Assembly: GCF_028745515.1 (NCBI RefSeq)
Contig: NZ_JAQZSG010000019.1
Coordinates: forward strand, 1 to 64,000
Length of the DNA: 64,000 nt
Origin: Paenibacillus thermotolerans
GTDB taxonomy: Bacteria > Bacillota > Bacilli > Paenibacillales > YIM-B00363
Reading direction: 5' to 3'
In this document: positions 35,147-44,863 of the stretch, one piece after another
Numbering within the stretch: the stretch's first letter is position 1
How the letters are laid out: every line of letters starts with the position of its first letter
The notes under the pieces: generated by a model
Told to the model about the DNA's origin: nothing
What the model saw: the letters and a program-made list of their open reading frames with translations, nothing else
The model's database searches: none
Program-made: the position numbers and the translations under genes

Positions 35147-35911
35147 TCATACCGTAACGACCGCAATTCCCTGATTATTGTACACCTCCGCCTCTTTCTG
35201 AGGAAGCCCGTTGTCCGAAATAATCGCATTTATTTCCGTTACGTCCGCCACGTGCGTAAACGCCTGAACGCCGAACTTGCTGGAGTCGGCGAGCAAAATG
35301 ACCTCATCCGCCATACCGACCATCTTCTGCTTGATTTTCGCCTGCAGCTCGTTCGATTCGCTGATCCCCCGCTCCGGATGGACCCCTTTGCAGGAGAGGA
35401 ACGTTTTGTCGACGTGGTAGGCATCCAGCGAGCGCTCCGCAAGCGGCCCTACGTAAGATAACGATGAAGAGGCGAGCAGGCCGCCGGTGGAGAGCACGGT
35501 TATTTTCTCCTTGCCGCTAAGCTCCATGGCGACCTTAATCGAATTGGTCAGTACCGTCAACGGAATATCGGGGACGATCCGAGCCATATACCAGGCGGTG
35601 GTGCTTGCGTCCAGCACGATCCGGTCCTTCGGCCGAATGAGCTTCACAGCTTCCTCTGCGATCCGTTTTTTCTCTTCGGCATTAATAATTTCGCGTTCCG
35701 AGTACGGAATTTCCGGCTGAGTCTGGACACCCTTCACGCTCACCGCCCCGCCGTGCGAGCGGCGCAGCCGCCCGGCCTGCTCCAGCCGGTCCAGATCGCG
35801 GCGGATCGTCTCCTCCGTCACCTCGCACAATTCGCTCAGCTCCGTAACCCGGATGCTTCCTCTCTCGTTTACCAGCTGCACAATTTTTTCGTAGCGCTCC
35901 GCGACCAGCAT
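35147..35911 (-). CDS. rhaR: DeoR/GlpR family regulator of rhamnose catabolism
   Basis: 254 residues. N-terminal DeoR helix-turn-helix: AERYEKIVQLVNERGSIRVTELSELCEVTEETIRRDLDRLEQAG with the family's RRSHGGAV wing. C-terminal DeoRC sugar-phosphate sensor domain (RIVLDASTTAWYMARIVPD, ITVLSTGG, DKTFLSCKGVHPERGISE, DEVILLADSSKFG). In B. subtilis the equivalent DeoR-type RhaR (YulB) represses the rha genes and is probably relieved by rhamnulose-1-phosphate; the same is likely here because it sits between rhaB and lutA. Candidate operator: the 22-bp palindrome at 40905-40926. Confidence 0.9.
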   Translation of the reverse strand: MLVAERYEKIVQLVNERGSIRVTELSELCEVTEETIRRDLDRLEQAGRLRRSHGGAVSVKGVQTQPEIPYSEREIINAEEKKRIAEEAVKLIRPKDRIVLDASTTAWYMARIVPDIPLTVLTNSIKVAMELSGKEKITVLSTGGLLASSSLSYVGPLAERSLDAYHVDKTFLSCKGVHPERGISESNELQAKIKQKMVGMADEVILLADSSKFGVQAFTHVADVTEINAIISDNGLPQKEAEVYNNQGIAVVTV

Positions 35912-35949
35912 CGATTGCCTACCTCTTTCTATTTCTCTTTGCGTTTCTA

Positions 35950-37431
35950 TTACTCGACTTGTAACCCCGTCAACACGCGGAACCGGCCGTACGCCTCATT
36001 CCACGCGTCTTGCTGCTGCGGTTCATAGACAGCGACCGGAAACGATTCCCGGATGACGCTGCGCGCCTCCCGGATGTCCGACAGCTCTCCCCGCGCTATC
36101 CATTGTACCGCTAAATTGCCGATTGCGCTTCCCTCCGTCGGTCCTGCCCAGACGGGCTTGCCGATCGCACTGGCGGTCCAGCCGCAGAGCAGCGTATTGT
36201 TGATGCCGCCGCCGACCATGTGCAAGCCGCCGAAGCTTTGCCCGGACAGCCGCTCCGTCATTTCGAACACGTAGCGGTATTTGAGCGCCAGGCTTTCGAG
36301 AATGCAGCGCACCGTCTCGCCCGGCCCCTCGGGCGGCTTCTGCCCCGTTCGAAGCGCGTACGACCGGATTCGCTCCGGCATATCGCCCGGGGGCATAAAC
36401 ACCGAATCGTCCGGATCGATGAACGTGCCGAACTCGGGTGCCTGCTCAGCCAAAGCGACGAGCTCGGGGAACGTATAGGTCGCCCCGGCTCTCTCCCATT
36501 CGCGGCGGCTCTCCTGCAAAATCCACAGCCCCATAATGTTTTTGAGCAGACGGAAAGTGCCGTACGCGCCGCCCTCGTTGGTGAAATTAAGCCGCTGCGC
36601 CGTTCCGTTAATGACCGGCGACGTTACCTCGGTCCCCATCAGCGACCACGTGCCGCAGCTTAAATACGCAAACGAACGCTCCGTCGCGGGGACGGCCACG
36701 ACCGCCGAGCCGGTGTCGTGCTCCGCCACGGCGATGACGGGAATGCCTCCGACGCCGAGCTCCTCGCGGACGGAGCTTCGCAGGGTGCCCACCTGGGTAC
36801 CCGGCTGAACAACCGCGCCGAACAACGTCTCCGGCAGCTGCAGCCGGCGCAGCAGCTCCGAATCCCACCGGCCGTCGATTGGATTGTACAGCTGCGTCGT
36901 CGTGGCGTTCGTAAATTCGTTCGCCGTCTCGCCGGTAAGAAAATAACGCAATAAGTCCGGTATCATAAGAAAGCGCTCGGCCTCGCGCAGCAGCGGCGAG
37001 CCCGCCCGTTTCAAAGCATACAGCTGAAAAATCGTATTGAAAGGAAGAAACTGAATGCCCGTCCGGCTGAATATGTCGGACGGAGGGATCTCCGCAAACA
37101 GCTTCTCCATCGCTCCGTCCGTATGGCTGTCCCGATAATGGTACGGGTTGCCGAGCAGCTCGCCGCCCGTCCCGACAAGTCCGAAGTCGACCGCCCAGGA
37201 GTCGATTCCGAGGCTCCGGACGTTCGCCCCCTGATGCTTCGCTTTCAATAAACCTTGCTTGATTTCATGATATAACCGCAAAATATCCCAATGGAGCCGG
37301 CCGCCCACCTGCACCGGATCGTTCGGGAAGCGGTGAAGCTCCTCCACTTCGATCTTGCGGTCCGTGAGGCGGCCGAGCAGCGCCCGTCCGCTGCTCGCCC
37401 CCAAATCGTACGCCAGAATGCTCTCGCTCAC
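35950..37431 (-). CDS. rhaB: rhamnulokinase
   Basis: 493 residues, FGGY carbohydrate kinase. Opens with the phosphate-binding ILAYDLGASSGRALLGRL and has VRSLGIDSWAVDFGLVG, GIQFLPFNTIFQLYAL (rhamnulokinase-typical), NEFTNATTTQLYNPIDGRWD, VAEHDTGSAVVAVP and HMVGGGINNTLLCGWTASAIG. It phosphorylates L-rhamnulose to L-rhamnulose-1-phosphate with ATP. GTG start; the gap to rhaA is 19 bases. Third gene of the rha-lut operon. Confidence 0.95.
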   Translation of the reverse strand: MSESILAYDLGASSGRALLGRLTDRKIEVEELHRFPNDPVQVGGRLHWDILRLYHEIKQGLLKAKHQGANVRSLGIDSWAVDFGLVGTGGELLGNPYHYRDSHTDGAMEKLFAEIPPSDIFSRTGIQFLPFNTIFQLYALKRAGSPLLREAERFLMIPDLLRYFLTGETANEFTNATTTQLYNPIDGRWDSELLRRLQLPETLFGAVVQPGTQVGTLRSSVREELGVGGIPVIAVAEHDTGSAVVAVPATERSFAYLSCGTWSLMGTEVTSPVINGTAQRLNFTNEGGAYGTFRLLKNIMGLWILQESRREWERAGATYTFPELVALAEQAPEFGTFIDPDDSVFMPPGDMPERIRSYALRTGQKPPEGPGETVRCILESLALKYRYVFEMTERLSGQSFGGLHMVGGGINNTLLCGWTASAIGKPVWAGPTEGSAIGNLAVQWIARGELSDIREARSVIRESFPVAVYEPQQQDAWNEAYGRFRVLTGLQVE

Positions 37432-37450
37432 GTCCGGAACACCGCCTTCT

Positions 37451-38734
37451 TTACGCTTCCTGCATAGCGGCCGCCGCTTCGCGCTGAAGCAGCACTTCCC
37501 GCTCGTACGTCTTCACTTCCGCAAGCCATTCCTCGCGAACCGGGACGCCCATCTTCGCGCAGTAGTAATCCCAAACCGCTCCGAACGGATACGATTTAAA
37601 TTCCTCCGTCAGCGCAAGCCGGGTCGTATAATCTCCTTCCAGCTCCGCCTGCTTGAGCGCCTCCACCGGCTCAAGCATCGCCTTCAAGAGCGCCTTAATC
37701 GTATTGCGCGTACCGATGACCCATGCCGCCACCCGGTTGATGCTCGCGTCGAAGAAATCAAGGCCGATATGCGTCCTGGCAAGCAGGTCGTTCCGCACCA
37801 GCTCGCGGCCGATTTCCATCAATTCGTCGTCGAGGATGACGACATGGTCGCTGTCCCACCGCATCGGGCGGCTTACGTGAAGCAGGATGCCGCTCGCGAA
37901 CAGCGCCAGCGCCGACAGCTTGCCCGAGATCGTCTCCGTCGGGTGAAAGTGTCCTGCGTCAAGGCAAATCAGCTTGTTGTTCTGAATGCCGTAGCCCATA
38001 TAAAACTCGTGGGAGCCGACGACGTACGCTTCCGAGCCGAGGCCGAACAGCTTGCTTTCCACCGCGTCCAGATGGACGTTCGGATCAATCTCCTCGGCGA
38101 AAATTTCATCGAGGGCGTCTTTCAGCCGCTGCCTCGGCGACATGCGGTCCGCAGGCGTGTCCTTATAGCCGTCCGGGATCCAAATGTTCGTGACGCACGT
38201 CTGCCCCAGCTGCTGGCCGAAGTAAGCGCCGATTTTCCGCGAAGCCTTGCAGTGATCGATCCAGAACTTCCGGATGGCCGGGTCGGAGTGGCTCAACGTG
38301 AAGCCGTCCTTCGACTTCTCGTGCGAGAAGCAGGTCGGGTTAAAATCGAGGCCCAGCCCTTGCTCCTTCGCCCAGTCGACCCAGCCTTGAAAATGCCGCG
38401 GCTCGAGCTTATCGAGCTCCACCTTCTCGTCCGTATCGGCATAAATGGCGTGCAGGTTCACCTTGTGCTTGCCCGGTATGAGCGAGAACGCCTTCTCCAA
38501 GTCGGCGCGCAGCTCCTCCGGCGTCCGCGCCGCCCCGGGGTAATTGCCGGTTACCGAAATGCCCCCGGTCAGCTCCTGCTCGCGGTTAAGGAAGCCCCTT
38601 ACGTCGTCTCCCTGCCAGCAGTGCATGGAAATTTTGATGCTCTCCAGCTTTTCAAGCGCTTGGTCCGTATCGATCCCATGCTGCGCATAGAGCGCCTTCG
38701 CCGCCTCATAGCTTTTTTCGACATTGCTCTCCAT
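37451..38734 (-). CDS. rhaA: L-rhamnose isomerase
   Basis: 427 residues from the ATG at 38734, chosen for AGGAGGGG 7 bases upstream; the frame is open to 38812, inside rhaEW. RhaA-family wording throughout: [91 protein letters not shown] (metal ligands) and [10 protein letters not shown]. The TIM-barrel enzyme interconverts L-rhamnose and L-rhamnulose using two divalent metals. 29 bases separate it from rhaEW. Confidence 0.96.
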   Translation of the reverse strand: MESNVEKSYEAAKALYAQHGIDTDQALEKLESIKISMHCWQGDDVRGFLNREQELTGGISVTGNYPGAARTPEELRADLEKAFSLIPGKHKVNLHAIYADTDEKVELDKLEPRHFQGWVDWAKEQGLGLDFNPTCFSHEKSKDGFTLSHSDPAIRKFWIDHCKASRKIGAYFGQQLGQTCVTNIWIPDGYKDTPADRMSPRQRLKDALDEIFAEEIDPNVHLDAVESKLFGLGSEAYVVGSHEFYMGYGIQNNKLICLDAGHFHPTETISGKLSALALFASGILLHVSRPMRWDSDHVVILDDELMEIGRELVRNDLLARTHIGLDFFDASINRVAAWVIGTRNTIKALLKAMLEPVEALKQAELEGDYTTRLALTEEFKSYPFGAVWDYYCAKMGVPVREEWLAEVKTYEREVLLQREAAAAMQEA

Positions 38735-38763
38735 TCGTGTTTCCCCTCCTGCGAATTGAAAGT

Positions 38764-40833
38764 TTATCTTGTAAACGCCGCCGGTACCCCTCCGTCGATC
38801 GTCAGCATGCACCCGGTTGTTTTCTCCGACTTGGAGGACGCAAAGAACGCGATTCCTTCCGCAATATCCTTCGGGAAGATGTTCACTTGCAGCGTCGTGC
38901 GCTTCCGGTAATACTCCTCCAGCTGATCCGGCTCGATGCCGTATGCGGCCGCCCGTTCGTTGCGCCAGCTGGAATTCCAGATTTGCGAGCCTTGCAGGAT
39001 CGCATCCGGCAAAATCGTGTTCACGCGAATGCCGAACTCCCCGCCTTCGGCCGCGATGCAGCGGGCGAGATGCGCTTCAAGCGCTTTAACCGCGCTGTAG
39101 GCGGAAGCGTTTTTGCCGGCGTATATGGAATTTTTCGAGCCGATGAATACCATGCTGCCTCCGACGCCTTGCGTCTTCATCAGCTTGAACGCTTCCCGAG
39201 CGACAAGGAAATAACCGGTGCCGAGCACGCCCATATTCAGGTTCCATTCCTTGAGCGATGTTTCGTCGAACGGACTGGAAGTAGCCAGGCCCGCGTTGTT
39301 GACGATAATATCGACGCCGCCGTATGCAAGCGACGTGTCGGCGTAAGCGGCCGCGACCTCCTCTTCCTTCGTCACGTCCATCTTCACGGCGATCGCTCGG
39401 TTTTCACCGTACTTGTCATTGATGTCTGCGGCCACCTTCTGTGCGCCTTCAAGGTTTAAGTCCGCAAGCACGACGTGTGCGCCTTCGGATGCGAGGCGGC
39501 GAGCCGTTTCGCTGCCGATGCCGCCCGCGCCGCCCGTAATGAACGCGACCTTGCGGGAAAACTCGGCCTCCGGCGGAGCGAGCGTCAGCTTATAAAGCTC
39601 GAGCGGCCAATATTCCACGTTATACGACTCGTTCTCGCTCAAGGAGACGAACCGCCCGAGCGCCGTCGCGCCTCTCATAACGGCAATCGCCCGATGGTAC
39701 AAGGCGCCGCTCACTTTGGACATGGCCCAGCTCTTGCCCGTGTTGATCATGCCGACGCCCGGGATGAGAATGACGCGCGGCGCCGCTTCGAACATGACGT
39801 CGCCTTCGTTCTTGTTCCGCTCGAAATATGCCTTGTATTGCTCCTTGTAAGCCGCAATGCCTTCCTTCAGCTTCGCGCCGAGCCCCTCAACATCCTCTTC
39901 GTCCGGCGTCCAATCGATAAAGAGCGGCACGACCTTCGTATGTACGAGATGGTCCGGGCAAGCCGCGCCGACTTGGGAAAGCTGCGCCGAATCTCTGCCG
40001 CCTGCAAATTGCAGCACGTCCGGCTCGTCGTCGAAGGTGAGAATCATCTTCTTCGAGTCGCTCACGGCGCCCCGAACGACAGGCATAACCTGCGCAGCAA
40101 TGCGTCGGCGAGCTTCCGCCGGCAGCGCTTCGTGCATGACGCCGCCGAATAGGCCGCTTTCGTTCACGCGCGCTTCGATATAGCTTTCCGCTTCATTGAT
40201 GACGGCGATTGTCTTGGCGTAGCACGCTTCGGATGTGTCGCCCCAGGTGACCAAGCCGTGCTTCTCCATCAGGACGAGCTCCGCGTTCGGATTGCTGCGG
40301 ACGCCTTCGGCGATCATCTTGGAAAGCGTGAAGCCCGGGCGGACGTAAGGCACCCACACGAACCGGTCGCCGAATATGTCGCGGGCGATCTCCTTCCCGT
40401 TATCCGCGCAGCACAAGCTGATGATCGCATCGGGATGCGTATGGTCCACATGCTTGAACGGCAGGAACGCATGCAGCAGCGTCTCGATCGAGGCGCGGGG
40501 ATGCTTGGCGTCGATCATGCAATGAGCCAAATAAGCGACCATTTCCTCATCCGTCATCGCGTCCCGTTCGATGAGCGGACGAATATCCTCCATACGGAGT
40601 CCGGTAAAATTGCCCGCCTTCATGGTGGCCAAGTCGGAGCCGCTTCCTTTGACGAACATGACCTCGACCTCGCGCCCGCGGAAATCGGCCACGGTCGTCT
40701 TTGTGGACGTATTGCCGCCTCCCCAATTGCATACCCGGCGGTCCGAGCCGATCAGGTTGGAGCGGTAAACCAGCTCCTCCAATCCGCCCTTCCGCTGCGG
40801 AGCCTTCGATGAATCCCATAAATTGCTTACCAT
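38764..40833 (-). CDS. rhaE: bifunctional rhamnulose-1-phosphate aldolase / lactaldehyde dehydrogenase (RhaEW)
   Basis: 689 residues from the ATG at 40833 with GGAGG upstream (an ATG at 40851 is in frame but has no ribosome site). The N-terminal class II aldolase half (about 1-420) has [16 protein letters not shown] and the metal His cluster in [13 protein letters not shown]. The C-terminal half (about 425-689) is a short-chain dehydrogenase: [39 protein letters not shown] (the Tyr/Lys pair) and [11 protein letters not shown]. The aldolase yields dihydroxyacetone phosphate and L-lactaldehyde; the second domain oxidises lactaldehyde to L-lactate with NAD. First gene of the operon. Confidence 0.95.
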   Translation of the reverse strand: MVSNLWDSSKAPQRKGGLEELVYRSNLIGSDRRVCNWGGGNTSTKTTVADFRGREVEVMFVKGSGSDLATMKAGNFTGLRMEDIRPLIERDAMTDEEMVAYLAHCMIDAKHPRASIETLLHAFLPFKHVDHTHPDAIISLCCADNGKEIARDIFGDRFVWVPYVRPGFTLSKMIAEGVRSNPNAELVLMEKHGLVTWGDTSEACYAKTIAVINEAESYIEARVNESGLFGGVMHEALPAEARRRIAAQVMPVVRGAVSDSKKMILTFDDEPDVLQFAGGRDSAQLSQVGAACPDHLVHTKVVPLFIDWTPDEEDVEGLGAKLKEGIAAYKEQYKAYFERNKNEGDVMFEAAPRVILIPGVGMINTGKSWAMSKVSGALYHRAIAVMRGATALGRFVSLSENESYNVEYWPLELYKLTLAPPEAEFSRKVAFITGGAGGIGSETARRLASEGAHVVLADLNLEGAQKVAADINDKYGENRAIAVKMDVTKEEEVAAAYADTSLAYGGVDIIVNNAGLATSSPFDETSLKEWNLNMGVLGTGYFLVAREAFKLMKTQGVGGSMVFIGSKNSIYAGKNASAYSAVKALEAHLARCIAAEGGEFGIRVNTILPDAILQGSQIWNSSWRNERAAAYGIEPDQLEEYYRKRTTLQVNIFPKDIAEGIAFFASSKSEKTTGCMLTIDGGVPAAFTR

Positions 40834-40904
40834 AAGTGCGGCTACCTCCATGTCGATCTATCATTTTGTTTTTGATTGATTGGAGTATATCATTTTTGTT
40901 TTTG

Positions 40905-40926
40905 TTTGAATATAACTATATTCAAA
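40905..40926 (-). promoter_or_regulatory. palindromic candidate operator upstream of the rha operon
   Basis: Perfect 22-bp palindrome, arms TTTGAATATA and TATATTCAAA around AC. It overlaps the probable -35 region of a minus-strand promoter whose -10 could be TATACT (40884-40889). Two TTTTTGTTTTTG-like direct repeats lie between it and the gene. Probable RhaR target; inference. Confidence 0.5.
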
Positions 40927-40940
40927 TATAAACGGAAAAA

Positions 40941-40954
40941 TGTTAGCGCTTTAC
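40941..40954 (-). promoter_or_regulatory. cre-like site upstream of the rha operon
   Basis: TGTTAGCGCTTTAC matches the CcpA catabolite site pattern TGWNANCGNTNWCA at 12 of 14 positions. Its place just upstream of a sugar operon promoter is sensible but the match is imperfect. Confidence 0.35.
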
Positions 40955-41046
40955 GGGTTTATTTGTATTCATTCAATTTATATTCATTCTAATTCTATTT
41001 ATTTACAAGCGTGTTGAGTGTCAACGCGCAGCCGGCCGCGAGACGC

Positions 41047-41076
41047 AAAAAAAGCCGCACCCTTTCGGGCACAGCT
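41047..41076 (-). terminator. terminator of the 41090 gene
   Basis: Minus strand: AGCTGTGCCC, GAAA loop, GGGTGCGGCT, then seven T. Confidence 0.8.
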
Positions 41077-41089
41077 GTCTGCAAACGAA

Positions 41090-41563
41090 CTATGGTTCGC
41101 CGGCAAGCGGTTTGGTATGCCTGCCGATCGCCGCCTTAAGCGCGATTCCGAGCGCGATTCCGAACAAAGCGGACAGCATCGGAAGCCAAACCGGACCGAG
41201 CAGCACGCCTGAAATTCTCATGTCGGAGTACATGACGCCGACCGTGCCGAAATACGCGCAGCTGACGAACGGAAGCGCCGAAAAAGCGGTAGCGCCGCCG
41301 CCGGCCGCTTTAAAGGCGTCCCATATTCCGAACATGTACACACAGGGATAAAACATAAGCCACTGATAATCAGTATGCTGTATGGCCGCTAAAATATCTC
41401 CCTTAAAGCTGTACATGATGGACAAATTGAGGTGAGACCCAATATTAATGAGAAACTCCAGGGCAATAAGCACGACGCCCTTCAAATACTGTTTGTTGAG
41501 CAGCTGTCCGAAGCCCGGCAACGCAATAGACCACAGCAAAACTTCCAAAGGCTTACTTTTCAT
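41090..41563 (-). CDS. small integral membrane protein, unknown function
   Basis: About 157 residues from the ATG at 41563 (GGGGAA upstream; the preceding codon at 41566 is also ATG). It begins KSKPLEVLLWSIALPGFGQLLNKQYLKGVVLIALEFLINIGSHLN, the G-x-G-Q-L-x-N-x-x-x-x-x-G pattern of TM2/DUF5683-like short membrane proteins. Further hydrophobic segments are near 65-85, 95-110 and 118-145. No enzymatic motif. It is upstream of nothing on its strand except a terminator, and divergent in position from the rha promoter region, so probably a single-gene unit. Confidence 0.72.
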   Translation of the reverse strand: MKSKPLEVLLWSIALPGFGQLLNKQYLKGVVLIALEFLINIGSHLNLSIMYSFKGDILAAIQHTDYQWLMFYPCVYMFGIWDAFKAAGGGATAFSALPFVSCAYFGTVGVMYSDMRISGVLLGPVWLPMLSALFGIALGIALKAAIGRHTKPLAGEP

Positions 41564-41699
41564 CATTTCCCCGCATTTCCCAATTTGTGGTCGGCAGTAT
41601 CGTATGAGGAATTGGCGATCGAGCGGCATCGTTGCCAAGTAAGCTTATGCTACCCGCAATTGTATATTTTATACAATTTTTTAAAAGCAATTTCACGAA

Positions 41700-42086
41700 T
41701 TATCGTTTCGGCCTATTGTACCCGCGCTCTCCGAACGGCTGCAGCTTTTCGAGCCACAGCCCGAGCAGCGCTTCCACCTCATCGCGGTACTCCTTCAGCT
41801 CCGATACGTCGTTCATCGTTTCTTCTCGTGGCTTAATCCGGTCGAGCTCTTCAAATACGAAGCTGCTTCCTCCGTACTTCTTCCAATCGCTTTGCAATTC
41901 GCTGTACGTAATCATATTCATCTGCTTGGAGAAAGCAAACCGGTTTCTCGCCCCGTCCAGATCCATCGTGCAGTCCACATAAATTTTGCCGCTCTCCGTA
42001 TTACGAATTTGAAACACGCCCATCGGGCGAAACGTCGATTTGTACGCCGTCGCAAGCTCTTTCTTCCTTTGTTTATCGATTGTCAC
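41700..42086 (-). CDS. GIY-YIG nuclease-like small protein
   Basis: 128 residues. Sequence KQRKKELATAYKSTFRPMGVFQIRNTESGKIYVDCTMDLDGARNRFAF, then WKKYGGSSFVFEELDRI and EEVEALLGLWLEKLQPFGERGYN. This matches the Bacillales proteins commonly annotated GIY-YIG nuclease family: the GVFQIRN strand stands where GIY usually is and KIYV where YIG is, so the catalytic Tyr residues are altered. Nuclease activity is therefore doubtful. It starts 12 bases after the DUF6530 gene and is probably co-transcribed with it. Confidence 0.72.
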   Translation of the reverse strand: MTIDKQRKKELATAYKSTFRPMGVFQIRNTESGKIYVDCTMDLDGARNRFAFSKQMNMITYSELQSDWKKYGGSSFVFEELDRIKPREETMNDVSELKEYRDEVEALLGLWLEKLQPFGERGYNRPKR

Positions 42087-42098
42087 CGTTGTCCCCCC

Positions 42099-42578
42099 TT
42101 AATATCCCATTTCCTTCAAAATGGTCGACAGCATCCTCAGCCGCTCCCCGATCAGCTCGTCGTCCTCGCTGAGCGCCTCGCGGAACAGCTTGATATCCTC
42201 GTTGATTTTGTCGTTCTCCGTACAAACCGCCACCGTCAAGGCGTCCCCCTGCAATCCTATGCGGTCAATCACGGGTTGTTCGGCGTCGTACAAGTTCTCG
42301 TACCGATATGCCTCGCGAAAATGAAGCATCGACCGGCTCACCAAAATCGCAAGATCCAGCACCCGATGAAGCGGCAGCTCCTCCGATTGTCTCGACCACT
42401 TCTCTCCGGTATACCTCCAAACTTTGGCCGAGATGTCCACCTTTCCTCTGTCGTTCCACTGCGCCAAGCCCAGTGAAAGGCCTTTGGCATCCGATTGATT
42501 CGCGTACCGGCCGTCCACATTGTCATAGTTTTCTGCGACGATTACTGGCTTATGTTTTAAGGTAGTCGGTATTTTCAT
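42099..42578 (-). CDS. DUF6530 family protein
   Basis: 159 residues from the ATG at 42578, with CGGAGGAAA 8 bases upstream; an in-frame start at 42623 is unsupported. Wording KIPTTLKHKPVIVAENYDNVDGRYANQSDAKGLSLGLAQWNDRGK, then WRYTGEKWSRQSEELPLHRVLDLAILVSRS, is that of the DUF6530 family, of unknown function and often found in sporulating Bacillales. Soluble, no signal peptide. Probably co-transcribed with the downstream GIY-YIG-like gene (12-base gap). Confidence 0.75.
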   Translation of the reverse strand: MKIPTTLKHKPVIVAENYDNVDGRYANQSDAKGLSLGLAQWNDRGKVDISAKVWRYTGEKWSRQSEELPLHRVLDLAILVSRSMLHFREAYRYENLYDAEQPVIDRIGLQGDALTVAVCTENDKINEDIKLFREALSEDDELIGERLRMLSTILKEMGY

Positions 42579-42710
42579 CGTTGTTTCCTCCGGATCGTTC
42601 GTTAATATGTCGGTTGATCGCAATGACGATTCCGATTCACTAATTTACTAATTTACTAAATTACTGACGATAAAAATAACTATATTGCACATCGCTTCTC
42701 AAGTCAACAA

Positions 42711-42757
42711 AAAACACCGCGAAGAAAACGGCGATTGCCGTAATCTCCGGGTGTTTT
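42711..42757 (-). terminator. terminator of the SRPBCC gene
   Basis: Outer stem AAAACACC/GGTGTTTT enclosing ACGGC/GCCGT, followed on the minus strand by T-rich sequence. The outer stem is short, so confidence is moderate. Confidence 0.5.
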
Positions 42758-42776
42758 CGTTTGTGGCGGATGCGAT

Positions 42777-43286
42777 TTATTTCCGGCTTGCCAAGTAATC
42801 GGCCAGCTGATCGAACGTGCCCGCGAAGCCTTGCTCCAGCATCGGACTCATTCCCGCAAACACCGCGTTTTCTTCTTCGGTTGCGTTGTGCGGCCCGCCG
42901 CGCAGCGTGAGCAATGTTTTGCCGTTCTCCTCGGCAAGCGTCAATATATTCATGATCTCAAGCGGCCAGTTCGGATGAAACGGCGCTCTTACGGTGTTGC
43001 CTTGTTCGTCCGAAAAAGATTGGATGAAAGTGAGCCGCTCCACCGGATTTACTTCTTGATATACGAACTTCCCCCACATGACGTGTCCGTCGGGAGACGA
43101 TTGGCTGCCCAGGAACATACCTCCGGGGCGAACATCCATCTTAACGACGTTCAAGGAAAAACCTTTCGGTCCCCACCACTTGCCGAAATGCTCCGGATCC
43201 GTCCAAACCTTGAACACAAGCTCACGCGGTGCGTCAAAGACGCGGGTTAACACCAATTGTTTGCTTTCTGCTTGATTGTCAGCCAT
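42777..43286 (-). CDS. SRPBCC domain-containing protein (AHSA1-like)
   Basis: 169 residues. Opens LVLTRVFDAPRELVFKVWTDPEHFGKWWGPKGFSLNVVKMDVRPGG and includes YQEVNPVERLTFIQSF, TLLTLRGGP and a C-terminal helix GFAGTFDQLADYLA, the standard AHSA1/START-like helix-grip fold. Members bind hydrophobic ligands or act as Hsp90 co-chaperone-like proteins. AAGGAGGAAG precedes two adjacent ATGs (43289, 43286); 43286 has the better spacing. Single-gene unit. A loose GTTAAC ... GTAAC motif lies upstream at 43368-43385. Confidence 0.88.
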   Translation of the reverse strand: MADNQAESKQLVLTRVFDAPRELVFKVWTDPEHFGKWWGPKGFSLNVVKMDVRPGGMFLGSQSSPDGHVMWGKFVYQEVNPVERLTFIQSFSDEQGNTVRAPFHPNWPLEIMNILTLAEENGKTLLTLRGGPHNATEEENAVFAGMSPMLEQGFAGTFDQLADYLASRK

Positions 43287-43435
43287 CATACTTCCTCCTT
43301 GTTTTTGAACAATGATTCACTTTCTCCTCATCGTTGAACGTCTAAGAGGGCCTTGAATCGGGTGACTGTTAACCTTTTTCGTAACCTAAATATAGCATAT
43401 GGGGAATATTCCTGTAAAGGAATTTTAAAAATATA

Positions 43436-43474
43436 AGAAGCCCTTGACGGCTCCTGCTGCTGGTGCGTCAAGGG
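43436..43474 (-). terminator. terminator after the Gfo/Idh/MocA gene
   Basis: Minus strand: CCCTTGACG, 16-base loop, CGTCAAGGG, then CTTCTTATATTTTT. Ends the sugar importer operon. Confidence 0.7.
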
Positions 43475-43497
43475 TATTCTTCGGTACATATACGTTT

Positions 43498-44766
43498 CTA
43501 TTGTTGCCGCACCGGTTCCATCAGCGACTTGGCGTATTCGTTCAAATCGATCGCCTTTCCGCCGTTCAATCGGGACTCCTCCGCGGCGAACGCCATCAGG
43601 TGGCTGCGAACGGAGGCGGATGCGGAGGTCAAACTCTCCTGACCGTTGTAATGGCGCACCTCGTGAAGGAAGCTGCCTACGATGCCTTCGTCGCCGCCGC
43701 CGTGTCCGCTCCCCTGATCCGGGATCGTAATTTCCGTCTTCTCGTGCGTTTCGAAATCCCAATATACGATTCGGTCCTCTTCCCCGCGCAGCTCCCCCCG
43801 CGTCCCCATAATTTGAATGCGGCGCTCCTGCTCGAACGTAAATCCGCACATGCTGAACATCGCGGTCGCGCCGTTCGCAAACTCCATATTGACGACCTGA
43901 TGGTCGACGACATTGTTGTCGCTTCGGTAGACACAGCGGCCGTAATCCGTTTCGCGAAGCCCCCGGATGATGTTATCCTTCGCAAGATCGGGGGTGAAAT
44001 GCCGCGCCCACCCTTTAAATTGATCGCTCAAATAAAACTTCGGCGCCGAGTATGCGCATGTTTTATTAATCGGGCAGTCCAGGCATCGTTCGGTCGAGCC
44101 TTCCGGCGCGTTCCCGCTGTGGAAGTGCATTAACGAGCCGAAGGAGCTGACGCGCGTGCACGGCTGGTCCATCAGCCAAGCCAGAACGTCCATATCGTGG
44201 CACGACTTCGCCAATATCATCGGACTCGATTTATCCGAGTTGTTCCAATTGCCGCGGACGAAGCTGTGCGCAATATGCCAATAGCCTACGTTCTCGTTCA
44301 GCTGGATCGATACGACGTCACCGATCGTCCCCGCCGAAAGCAAAGATTTGATCTTGCTCCAGAACGGCGTATATCGGAGCACATGGCAAATCGTAAGCAG
44401 ACGGTCGTTGTCCTTCGCGGCCCGTTCCATCTCCAGGCATTCCTTCGGATCCGGCGACATCGGCTTTTCAAGCATTACGTGGTACTTCTTGTTCAGCGCC
44501 GCGATCGTCGGATCGCGGTGCATGCGATCCTGCGTGCAAATGATGGCGACGTCGGCCAGTTTCGGCTGCGAAAGCAGCTCCTCCCAAGAGCCGTAACACC
44601 GCTCCGGCGATATGCCGTGCTTCTCGGCGAACGCAGCGCGCCGCACCGGGTTCGGCTCGGCCACCGCCACAAATTTTAATTCATGAGGATGATTCAGCGA
44701 ATATGGAGCGTATCCTCCCGCTCCGCGCGCACCGGCGCCGATCAATATGGCTGTAAGTTGACTCAT
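43498..44766 (-). CDS. Gfo/Idh/MocA family oxidoreductase
   Basis: 422 residues. N-terminal NAD(P) Rossmann domain: LTAILIGAGARGAGGYAPYSL, then DVAIICTQDRMH and the catalytic-site motif LEKPMSPDP (EKP). The C-terminal substrate domain follows, with HDMDVLAWLMDQP and a four-Cys/His-rich insert CLDCPINKTCAYS that may hold a metal. The last gene of the ABC importer operon (98 bases after the binding-protein gene), so it probably oxidises a sugar or sugar acid brought in by it. Substrate unknown. Confidence 0.9.
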   Translation of the reverse strand: MSQLTAILIGAGARGAGGYAPYSLNHPHELKFVAVAEPNPVRRAAFAEKHGISPERCYGSWEELLSQPKLADVAIICTQDRMHRDPTIAALNKKYHVMLEKPMSPDPKECLEMERAAKDNDRLLTICHVLRYTPFWSKIKSLLSAGTIGDVVSIQLNENVGYWHIAHSFVRGNWNNSDKSSPMILAKSCHDMDVLAWLMDQPCTRVSSFGSLMHFHSGNAPEGSTERCLDCPINKTCAYSAPKFYLSDQFKGWARHFTPDLAKDNIIRGLRETDYGRCVYRSDNNVVDHQVVNMEFANGATAMFSMCGFTFEQERRIQIMGTRGELRGEEDRIVYWDFETHEKTEITIPDQGSGHGGGDEGIVGSFLHEVRHYNGQESLTSASASVRSHLMAFAAEESRLNGGKAIDLNEYAKSLMEPVRQQ

Positions 44767-44863
44767 CGTACTCTCTCCCTCGTCGTACCCTTTTTATCTT
44801 GATGTACCGGAAATCTTATCGACGCGGACGCTGCATGCCCGTTTGAATCGCCGCCGGCAGCTT

